Shown: positions 1 to 6,383, counted from the first letter of the stretch. The stretch is 12,507 nt of DNA from Bacteroidales bacterium (GCA_004553095.1 SFMJ01000033.1:1-12507), one strand, 5' to 3'. Notes: a model not told the origin generated them from the letters alone. Program-made: numbers and translations.

Positions 1-80
1 CTTCCCATTCCGAACAGAGAAGTTAAACCTTATCACGCCTATGGTACTGCGAAAGCGGGAGAGTAGGTAATCGCCACCTT
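1..80 (+). rRNA. rrf: 5S ribosomal RNA, 3' part (5' end outside window)
   Basis: The first ~80 bases read as the second half of a bacterial 5S rRNA. The conserved loop CCGAAC is at 10-15, followed by AGAAGTTAA, then the helix IV/V region with ATGGTACTGCGAAAGCGGGAGAGTAGG and the 3' strand of the terminal helix, ending near CGCCACCTT. The 5' strand of that helix lies left of the window, so the gene is partial here. The exact 3' end is uncertain by a few bases. A strong hairpin follows directly, so this is probably the last gene of an rRNA operon, with no tRNA after it. Confidence 0.93.
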
Positions 81-83
81 GCA

Positions 84-123
84 GAGAGGCTTAGCGCTAT
101 GGCGCCAAGCCTCTCATCTTTTT
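84..123 (+). terminator. Rho-independent terminator of the rRNA operon
   Basis: GAGAGGCTT (84-92) pairs perfectly with AAGCCTCTC (107-115). An inner GCGC/GCGC stem (94-97 with 102-105) closes a TATG loop, with one A/C mismatch between the stems. A run of five T follows at 119-123. It sits just after the 5S rRNA end, as expected for the end of an rrn operon. More T-rich stretches follow and may give a second stop. Confidence 0.9.
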
Positions 124-175
124 GGGACTTTTTGCAATTTTTTGGGATATTGGCACTTATTTGTGTTCTATATGT

Positions 176-206
176 TTTCATAGACCATCTTTTTTTTGTA
201 ATTTTG
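176..206 (+). promoter_or_regulatory. Bacteroidetes-type promoter for the acyltransferase gene
   Basis: TAATTTTG at 199-206 matches the Bacteroidetes -7 consensus TAnnTTTG exactly. At the preferred 19-base spacing upstream lies TTTC (176-179), a one-base miss of the -33 TTTG. Transcription would start near 211-214, only about ten bases before the ATG at 223, so the mRNA would be almost leaderless. No other promoter is obvious before secG, so this one may also serve the downstream genes. Confidence 0.6.
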
Positions 207-222
207 TGGTTGTAATTTGTTT

Positions 223-1101
223 ATGGAATCAACAGATATAACTAAATCGGATTACCCACGGGTCTGCCCGGAAGGTGTCAGACCTGAAATATTTACTCTC
301 GAGGATATTCAGCGCATGGTGCCGCCAATCAAAGGTTTTCCCTTTTTGGCGAAGGAACTGATGCGCTTCCTGTGGCTTGACAAGTGTAACGATGTGCATA
401 GCCGATATTGCTATACCACCGGTATTTCCTTCGCCAACCTCCTGATTGAAGATGCCTTCCGCATTCAGAAGCGTGTAGACAACGAGGAGGTGCTCGATCG
501 CTTCGAAGGAAAGCCATTTATCACTGTCAGCAATCACCCCCTCGGAGCCTTGGATGGTATACTCCTCCTTGACATCATCGGGCGTCATCGTCCCGATTTC
601 AAGGTGATGGTAAATATGTTCCTCAACTACCTCACGGCGATGCGCCCATCTTTTATCGCCGTAGATGCCATGGGTAGTAGCAATGAGGCTAAGCGCACTG
701 CCTCTATGCTCGGTGTGCGCCGCACCATCGCTCATGTTCGCGATGGTCATCCTGTGGGTTTCTTCCCCGCCGGCGCTGTCTCTAAGGTCGATAAAACTCT
801 GCATATTTCCGACCGCGAATGGCAACCCTCGTTGCTCAGACTCATCGCTCAACTTAAGGTGCCTATCGTGCCGGTGTATTTCCACCAGCATAATTCCACC
901 TTCTTCAATATCCTCGGCATGATCGACTGGCGCCTCCGCACTTTGCGTCTCCCTCGCGAACTCTTCAAAAAGACCGGCAAGGAGATTCATGTTTCGTTCG
1001 GCGAGCCCATCATGCCTGAAGAGCAAGCAAAATATAAAGATGTCAAGGAACTTGGCTTGATGTTGCGTCAGCATACATACGTTCTTAAAGAGAATAAATA
1101 A
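223..1101 (+). CDS. PlsC/hemolysin-family lysophospholipid-type acyltransferase
   Basis: A 292-residue protein of the LPLAT/PlsC superfamily, which transfers acyl chains to lysophospholipids or aminolipids at the inner membrane. Visible signatures are block I, SNHPLGALDG (residues 103-112, His105 and Asp111), block III, GFFPAGAVSK (179-188), and block IV, VPIVPVYF (213-220). The His-to-Asp spacing is five residues rather than the four of classical PlsC; from memory this fits the hemolysin-like branch that includes aminolipid O-acyltransferases such as Bacteroides GlsA and OlsA. No GlsB-like N-acyltransferase is next to it, so the substrate is open. I chose ATG 223 over the in-frame TTG at 217 because ATG is much commoner and 217 would sit almost on the predicted transcript start. 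A 94-bp gap separates it from the next gene. Family confident, substrate not. Confidence 0.88.
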   Translation: MESTDITKSDYPRVCPEGVRPEIFTLEDIQRMVPPIKGFPFLAKELMRFLWLDKCNDVHSRYCYTTGISFANLLIEDAFRIQKRVDNEEVLDRFEGKPFITVSNHPLGALDGILLLDIIGRHRPDFKVMVNMFLNYLTAMRPSFIAVDAMGSSNEAKRTASMLGVRRTIAHVRDGHPVGFFPAGAVSKVDKTLHISDREWQPSLLRLIAQLKVPIVPVYFHQHNSTFFNILGMIDWRLRTLRLPRELFKKTGKEIHVSFGEPIMPEEQAKYKDVKELGLMLRQHTYVLKENK

Positions 1102-1195
1102 CTCGACATCCTCTCCATCTGCTTTCCGGGCAGTTCTCAATGTTTCTACCGACATCTACGATAATCCACAACATCTCCAATCATCATACTACTCA

Positions 1196-2371
1196 ATGCC
1201 ACAAATAGATAATGCTACCATCTTGCAAGCCAAGCAACGCTTCGGCATCATCGGCAAGTCGCCGGCTCTTATGGCGGCTGTCGAGAGTGCTATTCGTGTG
1301 GCGCCAATCGATCTCTCGGTGCTTGTCACCGGCGAGAGTGGTTCGGGCAAGGAGTTTTTCCCAAAGATCATCCATCAGTTTGGGGCTCGTAAGCATAAGA
1401 AATATATCGCGGTCAACTGCGGAGCAATCCCGGAAGGGACAATAGATTCGGAACTCTTCGGCCACGAGAAGGGCTCATTTACCGGAGCCATCTCGGCACG
1501 CAAGGGATATTTCGAAGAGGCCAACGGCGGCACGCTCTTCCTCGACGAAGTGGCTGAACTTCCCCTCACCACGCAGGCTCGCCTGCTTCGCGTGCTCGAA
1601 TCGGGGGAGTTCCTTAAGGTCGGATCATCGGAAGTGCAAACCACCGATGTGCGTATCGTCGCTGCCACCAATGTCGACCTCCTCGATGCCGTGAAACAAC
1701 ATAAGTTTCGCGAAGACCTCTATTATCGTCTCTCCACGATCTCTATTCAGGTGCCCAACCTCCATGATCGTGGCGGCGATGATATCGCTCTGCTCGCTCG
1801 AAAATTTGCCTCCGACTTCTCACGCAAATATATGACCGATGAGATCACCTTCTCTGAAGAGGCTCTTCACACTATTGCACTCTATCGTTGGCCCGGAAAT
1901 GTGCGCCAACTCAAGAATATGGTAGAACAATTGGCTCTCTTCCATGCCGGCGAACGCATCTCGCGCGATAATATCATGGACTATATCCACATCGACCATA
2001 GCGGATTCTCTACTCCCGCGGTGGCTTCTACATATAGCGCTGTCGACTCCGAAACCGAAAGAAAGATGATGTGGCAATTCATCCTCTCACTCAAAAATGA
2101 GGTCGAAGACCTCAAAAAGCTACTCAAGTCGGGCAAAGTCGATTTCTCCCAAGAGAAAGACTCTTTCTCTCCGATAAGCCCAGTCTCTTCTTTGGTCAAT
2201 TACAATGATGTGGTGGATATCTCCCAGCCTATGTCTCAGCTCGATGTTGCTGAAAAATCAGCCATCATCGAGGCGCTCAAACGCAACAACGGCAATAAAA
2301 GCCGGACTGCCAAAGACCTAAACATATCTATCCGTACACTCTATCGTAAAATCCAGGAGTATGAAATCTAA
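1196..2371 (+). CDS. Sigma-54-dependent transcriptional activator (AAA+ plus Fis-type HTH), no sensor domain
   Basis: A 391-residue bacterial enhancer-binding protein. The AAA+ domain starts almost at once: Walker A GESGSGKE (46-53), sigma-54 contact loop GSFTGA (93-98, Ser replacing the usual Ala of GAFTGA), Walker B GGTLFLDEV (111-119), a likely arginine-finger segment FREDLYYRL (171-179), and sensor II WPGNVRQLKN (232-241). A charged helix that may form a coiled coil (about 286-312) and a Ser-rich linker lead to a Fis-type helix-turn-helix (about 354-390, NKSRTAKDLNISIRTLYRKI). There is no N-terminal receiver, PAS or GAF domain, so activity must be set by abundance or a partner. It should hydrolyse ATP to open RNA polymerase-sigma54 complexes; its targets are unknown. 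Its 3' end overlaps lptE by 11 bases, which suggests cotranscription and possibly translational coupling. The GSFTGA form is, as I recall, usual in Bacteroidetes orthologues of this gene. Confidence 0.93.
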   Translation: MPQIDNATILQAKQRFGIIGKSPALMAAVESAIRVAPIDLSVLVTGESGSGKEFFPKIIHQFGARKHKKYIAVNCGAIPEGTIDSELFGHEKGSFTGAISARKGYFEEANGGTLFLDEVAELPLTTQARLLRVLESGEFLKVGSSEVQTTDVRIVAATNVDLLDAVKQHKFREDLYYRLSTISIQVPNLHDRGGDDIALLARKFASDFSRKYMTDEITFSEEALHTIALYRWPGNVRQLKNMVEQLALFHAGERISRDNIMDYIHIDHSGFSTPAVASTYSAVDSETERKMMWQFILSLKNEVEDLKKLLKSGKVDFSQEKDSFSPISPVSSLVNYNDVVDISQPMSQLDVAEKSAIIEALKRNNGNKSRTAKDLNISIRTLYRKIQEYEI

Positions 2372-2879
2372 GGCTATTCTGATCGTGTGCTCCATCTTGC
2401 TGATGGGTCTATGTTCCGACTGCGTGCCGAGATACACGCTCAACGGATCATCCATCAACTATGACATCTATAAGACGGTGGATATCGGTAGTTTCCCGAT
2501 CCGTGCAGCTCTGGTATATCCCCCTCTTCAGCAGACATTCGAGAATGAACTTCTCAATTATGTGAATCGCAACACTCGCCTTCAAGAGGTCGATTCCAAC
2601 AATGCCGACCTTCGCCTCGAAGGGGAGATCACCGGCTATTCACTCTCTCCGCAGTCGGTCGGTACGGATGCCTACGCCACCGAGACACGCCTCACCATCA
2701 CCGTGAGAGTCAAATATACCGACACGAAGAATCCTGCCAACAGCATCGACCAGTCATTCTCCGCCTATCGTCAATTCGATGCCTCGCTGATGCTCACTGA
2801 TGTGCAAGACGACCTGTGCCAGCAGATCAGCGAAGAGATCGTCAACCTGATATTTAACGCCACATTCGGCAACTGGTAA
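2361..2879 (+). CDS. lptE: LPS-assembly lipoprotein LptE (Bacteroidetes LptE family)
   Basis: A 172-residue protein with a short Lys-containing N-terminus, a hydrophobic stretch (about 5-17) and a Cys cluster ending at Cys21. The sequence after Cys21 (CVPRYTLNGSSI) fits the pattern of Bacteroidetes LptE, in which a lipidated Cys is followed closely by an aromatic residue and a G-x-S segment. The rest is a small alpha/beta domain, with paired strands (about 78-117) and a C-terminal helix (DDLCQQISEEIVNLIF). LptE plugs the LptD barrel and helps place LPS in the outer membrane. The lipobox is poor: Asp20, not Gly or Ala, precedes Cys21. The start overlaps the upstream activator by 11 bases, and an AGGAG at 2355-2359 is too close to the ATG to act as a normal ribosome site. 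The conserved position between this type of activator and secG supports the call more than sequence alone. Confidence 0.82.
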   Translation: MKSKAILIVCSILLMGLCSDCVPRYTLNGSSINYDIYKTVDIGSFPIRAALVYPPLQQTFENELLNYVNRNTRLQEVDSNNADLRLEGEITGYSLSPQSVGTDAYATETRLTITVRVKYTDTKNPANSIDQSFSAYRQFDASLMLTDVQDDLCQQISEEIVNLIFNATFGNW

Positions 2880-2890
2880 CTCTCCCGCCT

Positions 2891-3553
2891 ATGAACGAAA
2901 ATCCCTACTTTATCATCCCCGCCATCGATGAATTAGCGGAAGCCACCGGCGAACGCCGCCTGGAGCTGGCTCGCATCATCGCCGCTTCTGTCGGCGATGA
3001 CGATGCTCTCAGAGCCATCCTCGGTATAGACCCCGAGGAGTTCGCTCATTTCTATCCCGATCTGCTCCCCCCTCAGTTATCTACAGAAGATACCATCTCT
3101 TCTTTTATCGATCATTTTGCCCCCAATAGTGCCAATCAACCCTCCGAGGCGGAGGCTATAATCACTGCCCCTGCCATCGACTATGCTTCTATGATCGATG
3201 AGTCTGCCGACGATCTTCCCGATGAGGAGCAAAATGCCGAACCGGATCAAACCGCCAATGCTATAGATGCTTTCCTCAGCGCTGTGCCTCCCAAGACTCC
3301 CAAGCGGACAGGCAAAACCACCCCAAAGACTGCGCCTCAAGCATCTCAACCGGCGACTCCCAATCCCGGCGCTGATACCCCCCAACTCTCCGAAGCTCTC
3401 TTCAAATTGATGGTAAAAAACCATAACTATCAGAAAGCTTTGGAAATTATTCAAGAATTAAGTTTGAATAATCCAAAAAAAAGTATTTACTTTGCATACC
3501 AAATGCGATTTCTTAAGAAATTGATAGAAAATCAGAAATCTGCTGACTCTTGA
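2891..3553 (+). CDS. Uncharacterised protein with acidic/Pro-rich linker and TPR-like C-terminus
   Basis: A 220-residue protein with no signal peptide, so probably cytoplasmic. Residues 1-60 form a helical region with repeated acidic patches. Residues about 75-165 are low-complexity, first Asp/Glu/Ala-rich, then Lys/Thr/Pro/Ala-rich, and look disordered. Residues about 165-212 are helical and conserved in type: LMVKNHNYQKALEIIQEL is a TPR-like helix pair, followed by NNPKKSIYFAYQMRFLKKLI. That ending is familiar from Bacteroidetes proteins annotated as tetratricopeptide-repeat proteins beside secG, but one half-repeat is not a full TPR domain. The function is unknown; a scaffold role near envelope biogenesis is only a guess. 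It begins 11 bases after the lptE stop. The last ~45 codons are far more AT-rich than the rest and may overlap a secG promoter. Confidence 0.85.
   Translation: MNENPYFIIPAIDELAEATGERRLELARIIAASVGDDDALRAILGIDPEEFAHFYPDLLPPQLSTEDTISSFIDHFAPNSANQPSEAEAIITAPAIDYASMIDESADDLPDEEQNAEPDQTANAIDAFLSAVPPKTPKRTGKTTPKTAPQASQPATPNPGADTPQLSEALFKLMVKNHNYQKALEIIQELSLNNPKKSIYFAYQMRFLKKLIENQKSADS
3463..3494 (+). promoter_or_regulatory. Possible internal promoter for secG
   Basis: TTTG at 3463-3466 and TTACTTTG at 3487-3494 resemble the Bacteroidetes -33 and -7 elements, 20 bases apart; the -7 misses the consensus TAnnTTTG by one base (TT for TA). The site lies inside the AT-rich 3' end of the upstream gene and would give a leader of about 110 bases before secG. 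Coding AT-richness alone could create this match, so it is tentative. Confidence 0.35.
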
Positions 3554-3609
3554 TTCGATTTTCTCTTCTTAACAGATCGATTATAACGGAAATTAATATT
3601 TTTTAAGAT

Positions 3610-4005
3610 ATGTATATCTTTTTTAGCATTATCATCGTTATCGCAAGTATCGTACTGATAGGTGCGGTGCTTATCCAGAAATCCAAAGGTGGCGGTCTTG
3701 CCTCCGACTATTCAAGTGGTAACCAATATTTAGGTTATCGTAAGACAACTGATTTTATCGAGAAAGCTACATGGACACTCGCTATCGTGATCTGTGTGCT
3801 CTCGATCTGTGCAGCATTCTGCGTAAAGGCTCCGGTGAACGTATCGAGCATCACCACGACTGAGGCTCCGACTCCTGCGAGTGCAGCTCCGGCTCCGGTG
3901 AACACTCCGGCACAAAAGGCAGCTCCGGCTCCCAAGGCTGAGGCTCCTGTCAATGCTCCTGCTGAGAAGCCGGTTCAAACTCCCGTAGAGACGCCTAAGA
4001 AATAA
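3610..4005 (+). CDS. secG: Preprotein translocase subunit SecG
   Basis: A 131-residue inner-membrane protein of the SecYEG channel, where SecG assists SecA-driven export. Two membrane segments (about 2-22 and 53-72) flank the diagnostic cytoplasmic loop QKSKGGGLAS (23-32), followed by SGNQYLGYRKTTDFIEKATW. These match SecG closely. After the second segment comes an Ala/Pro/Lys-rich tail of about 60 residues in which APVN occurs three times (74-77, 95-98, 112-115); by known SecG topology it should face the periplasm. SecG cores end near residue 75, so the tail is an extension; similar Ala/Pro tails occur, as far as I recall, in other Bacteroidetes SecG proteins. The start ATG lies in AT-rich DNA 56 bases after the upstream stop. 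A strong hairpin follows the gene. Confidence 0.95.
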   Translation: MYIFFSIIIVIASIVLIGAVLIQKSKGGGLASDYSSGNQYLGYRKTTDFIEKATWTLAIVICVLSICAAFCVKAPVNVSSITTTEAPTPASAAPAPVNTPAQKAAPAPKAEAPVNAPAEKPVQTPVETPKK

Positions 4006-4029
4006 CAGAATCAGACGCTACGATATAAG

Positions 4030-4068
4030 CAGAGGGTGGATCAATCTCGCGATGTGATCCACCCTCTG
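4030..4068. terminator. Bidirectional terminator hairpin between secG and nadK
   Basis: CAGAGGGTGGATCA (4030-4043) pairs perfectly over 14 bp with TGATCCACCCTCTG (4055-4068) around an 11-base loop. It lies between the convergent stops of secG (4005) and nadK (4101), so it can end transcription from both sides. T-tracts are short on either strand (GTTTGC after the plus-strand stem), so it may work partly as a transcript-end stabiliser. Flanking ATAAGC and GCTTAT extend the symmetry with a gap. Confidence 0.8.
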
Positions 4069-4100
4069 TTTGCGCTTATAAGGTGCTATTGACGCCGCTG

Positions 4101-4955
4101 TTATCTTTGTCCCCAGCGGAGTTTGTCGCGAAGCACGCCGATGAAGTCTGTGCCCTTGGGCTGAGCCACAAAGACTCGGCGCTGCGACTTGGTGATGATC
4201 AGCACAGTGCCATTGGGCACGGCAAATGTCTTGCCATCCACTCCTATATGACACTCGCTGCCACGTGTGCTCACCTCCAATCTCAGAATCGAATCCTCGC
4301 CGAGCACCAGCGGTCGCAACGTGAGCGAATGGGGGGCAATCGGTGTGATCACCATATCTCCGATGCCTGGCTGTAAGATCGGTCCGCCACACGACAGATT
4401 GTATGCCGTGCTCCCCGTCGGGGTCGACACCACTACGCCATCTGCCAAGTAGTTCGCCAAATATGTGCCGTTGAGATATGCCTGAATATCCACCATCGAG
4501 GTCGTATCGCCCTTCACCACCGAGATCTCGTTAAGAGCGTATGTGTCGAAATCCTCCGGGAGTTCGGTAGACTTGACTTGCAGTGTGATGCGTGGGGAGA
4601 TGTCGTATGCGCCGTCAAGCGCCCTCTCGATCTCATCAAATCGGGAGAGGGTGAAACCGGCAAGATAGCCTAAATGTCCGGTGTTGATACCCATCACCGG
4701 GATCTCGCGACCCTTCGCCCATGCTGCCGTGTGCAGGAATGTGCCGTCGCCGCCCAGGCTGATCAGCATCGTAACCTCCGGCGGCAGGACTCGTGCCGAC
4801 TTCATACTCGGTCGCCATAGTTGATGCTCTGTGAGATAGTCGGCAAAACGATGATAGACGATTATTTCCTTGCCTCGCTCTTCGATCATGTCAAAGAGTC
4901 TGCCAAGTTTGGCAAGATTGTCACCTTGCTTGCTATTTCCATACAATGCTATCAT
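4101..4955 (-). CDS. nadK: NAD kinase
   Basis: A 284-residue cytoplasmic enzyme that phosphorylates NAD to NADP. All key family signatures are present: GGDGTFL (68-74, with essential Asp70), INTGHLGYLAG (90-100), LNEISV (141-146, Asn142-Glu143 binding NAD), and the substrate loop DGVVVSTPTGSTAYNLSCGG (172-191). The C-terminal half has the all-beta domain typical of NadK. The length matches the family (about 280-300). The N-terminus MIALYGNS fits the first strand of the nucleotide-binding fold, supporting the ATG at 4953-4955. It starts 23 bases after the stop of the CBS-domain gene, so the two are probably one minus-strand operon. The gene ends before the shared hairpin with secG. Confidence 0.97.
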   Translation of the reverse strand: MIALYGNSKQGDNLAKLGRLFDMIEERGKEIIVYHRFADYLTEHQLWRPSMKSARVLPPEVTMLISLGGDGTFLHTAAWAKGREIPVMGINTGHLGYLAGFTLSRFDEIERALDGAYDISPRITLQVKSTELPEDFDTYALNEISVVKGDTTSMVDIQAYLNGTYLANYLADGVVVSTPTGSTAYNLSCGGPILQPGIGDMVITPIAPHSLTLRPLVLGEDSILRLEVSTRGSECHIGVDGKTFAVPNGTVLIITKSQRRVFVAQPKGTDFIGVLRDKLRWGQR

Positions 4956-4978
4956 GGATGGGGTGGGGTTATAGAGGG

Positions 4979-5482
4979 TTACACATTGATAAGGGCTCTG
5001 ACTGCGAGTATTCGCTCGTAGGCGGCGGTATGATCCAGGTTAGACTGCTGATAGACATCGACCACATCATATCCATATCGGCGCAGGCTATGCGCAGCCC
5101 CCTCGGCATCTTCGCATCGGATGCGCAGAGTCACTCGGATATGACCGTCGGGCGTGGGATGACTCAGCAAGTCCACCAAATGGACATCGGCATCCTCGAT
5201 GGCATGCGCCAGTCGAGATGCACTATACTGTTCCGGGTCACACTCCACCTCGATAATACTGCTGTCATCGCGTGGTGTGATCAAGTGTCCCAATGCCTCA
5301 AGCAGAGACGTCTGGTCGATCTTGCCGATCAAATTACCATCCTCCATCACTCCCAACTCCCTGCCGGGAGCCTCCAAGAGGAGAGGCAGCACTTCGAGCA
5401 AGGGTAGAGTGCTCTCGACATGCTTTTGGGGCATATCTCCTTCGATTTTTCTTACTGCCGATAGGGCTTCTCTTGCTGTCAT
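4979..5482 (-). CDS. CBS-domain protein upstream of nadK
   Basis: A protein of 167 residues if it starts at the ATG at 5480-5482 (MTAREALSAV). The N-terminal half, with LPLLLEAPGRELGVMEDGNLIGKIDQTSLLEAL in outline, reads as a CBS-domain pattern: a strand, a Gly turn and the helix of a degenerate repeat. The C-terminal half (about 80-150, SSIIEVECDPEQYSASRLAHA onward to RRYGYDVVDVY) looks like a small ACT-like alpha/beta fold. CBS domains sense adenine nucleotides, and the nadK neighbour makes NADP, so a nucleotide-sensing role is possible but inferred. An in-frame ATG at 5572 would add 30 residues rich in Arg, Asn and Pro; I reject it because that DNA is AT-rich intergenic sequence containing the divergent pdxJ promoter element. 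Proteins annotated as CBS-domain are known between nadK and pdxJ in Bacteroidetes. No promoter is evident for it. Confidence 0.8.
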   Translation of the reverse strand: MTAREALSAVRKIEGDMPQKHVESTLPLLEVLPLLLEAPGRELGVMEDGNLIGKIDQTSLLEALGHLITPRDDSSIIEVECDPEQYSASRLAHAIEDADVHLVDLLSHPTPDGHIRVTLRIRCEDAEGAAHSLRRYGYDVVDVYQQSNLDHTAAYERILAVRALINV

Positions 5483-5516
5483 ACGCTTTTCTCTTTTACT
5501 ATTGTAAAAATTTTTG

Positions 5517-5524
5517 TAATTTTG
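5517..5524 (+). promoter_or_regulatory. -7 element upstream of pdxJ
   Basis: TAATTTTG is an exact match to the Bacteroidetes -7 consensus and sits in the divergent gap between the CBS-domain gene and pdxJ. No TTTG is found 19 bases upstream (that position reads TTTT). A start near 5531 would leave a leader of about 140 bases before the pdxJ ATG. That leader contains a small hairpin, GATCTG/CAGATC (5579-5584 with 5591-5596), but no riboswitch that I recognise. Confidence 0.5.
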
Positions 5525-5669
5525 TTCCCTTGAAGGGTTCGGAGGTCGCAGTCGGCTTGGCACACCCGTCATAATCGTGATCTGTGAAGGCAGATCTCTA
5601 TTATATAACGCGACAAATCCCCTCCCTTGTATTTATTACTACAAATTTCGTGCCGAAAAATTTTTTGCT

Positions 5670-6383
5670 ATGACAAGACTTAGTGTCAATATCAATAAAG
5701 TTGCCACCCTGCGCAATGCGCGTGGCGAAAATGTGCCCGATGTGGAGCGCTTTGCTATCGACTGTGAGCGCTTCGGCGCACAGGGCATCACCGTGCATCC
5801 TCGTCCCGACGAGCGCCATATCACTCGTAGAGATGTCGACCTGCTGTCGAAGATCGTCTCGACTGAGTTCAACATCGAGGGATATCCCACTCCCGAGTTT
5901 ATGGACCTTGTGATTAAGGCGTCGCCGGCACAGGTCACTCTCGTGCCTGATTCTCCCGATGCCCTCACCAGTTCTGCCGGTTGGGATGTCGTGGCTAATC
6001 GTGAGTTCCTCTCCGAGGTGGTGGCACGCTTCCGCAATGCCGGTATCCGAGTCTCGATCTTCGTCAATGCCGAAGTAGAGCAGGTCAAGGCTGCAGCCTC
6101 GATCGGTGCCGACCGCGTCGAACTCTACACCAAGCCATACGCCGACAATTATGCCACCAATCGTGAGGCCGCCGTCGCCCCTTTCGTCACGGCTTCTGAA
6201 GAGGCGCTGAAACTCGGCATAGGCCTCAACGCCGGACATGATCTCAACCTCACCAACCTCCGATATTTCAAAGAGTCGCTCCCGCTGCTCGACGAGGTGA
6301 GCATCGGACATGCCATTATATCCGACGCTCTCTATCTCGGCATCGAGAAGACGATCCGTCTTTACCTCGATTGTCTGAAGTGA
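5670..6383 (+). CDS. pdxJ: Pyridoxine 5'-phosphate synthase
   Basis: A 237-residue cytoplasmic TIM-barrel enzyme that condenses 1-deoxy-D-xylulose 5-phosphate with 3-amino-2-oxopropyl phosphate to form pyridoxine 5'-phosphate, the last ring-forming step of DXP-dependent vitamin B6 synthesis. Visible family features are LSVNINKVATLRN (4-16), VHPRPDERHI (42-51, His43 in the active site), Glu70 in NIEGYPT, LVPDSPDALTSSAGWD, RVSIFVNA, ELYTKPYA, AGHDLN with catalytic His190, and the phosphate-binding SIGHAIISDAL. I start at ATG 5670 because the protein then has the normal PdxJ length and N-terminus; an upstream in-frame ATG at 5577 would add 31 unrelated residues. It leads a same-strand run with exbB, exbD and a TonB-like gene; a 40-bp gap to exbB suggests cotranscription. 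Confidence 0.97.
   Translation: MTRLSVNINKVATLRNARGENVPDVERFAIDCERFGAQGITVHPRPDERHITRRDVDLLSKIVSTEFNIEGYPTPEFMDLVIKASPAQVTLVPDSPDALTSSAGWDVVANREFLSEVVARFRNAGIRVSIFVNAEVEQVKAAASIGADRVELYTKPYADNYATNREAAVAPFVTASEEALKLGIGLNAGHDLNLTNLRYFKESLPLLDEVSIGHAIISDALYLGIEKTIRLYLDCLK

Noticed and set aside
217..222. TTG start for the acyltransferase
   Set aside because: It adds only two residues, lies almost on the predicted transcript start, and an ATG follows at 223.
229..1155. Long minus-strand open frame (308 codons) opposite the acyltransferase
   Set aside because: It mirrors a gene with clear catalytic motifs, its product shows no domain pattern, and C-rich third positions on the plus strand remove stop codons from the opposite strand.
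2355..2359. AGGAG before lptE as a ribosome binding site
   Set aside because: It is one base from the ATG, too close to act normally, and is explained by the codons of the overlapping gene; Bacteroidetes rarely use such sites.
3475..3482. Run of eight A as a programmed slippage site
   Set aside because: The zero-frame product continues into the conserved-type ending IYFAYQMRFLKKLI, so no frameshift is needed.
5483..5572. N-terminal extension of the CBS-domain protein from an ATG at 5572
   Set aside because: The extra 30 residues come from AT-rich intergenic DNA that contains the pdxJ -7 element, and they have no CBS-like pattern.
5577..5669. N-terminal extension of PdxJ from an ATG at 5577
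   Set aside because: PdxJ normally begins close to the LSVN(V/I)NK strand; the added 31 residues match nothing and the length would exceed the family norm.
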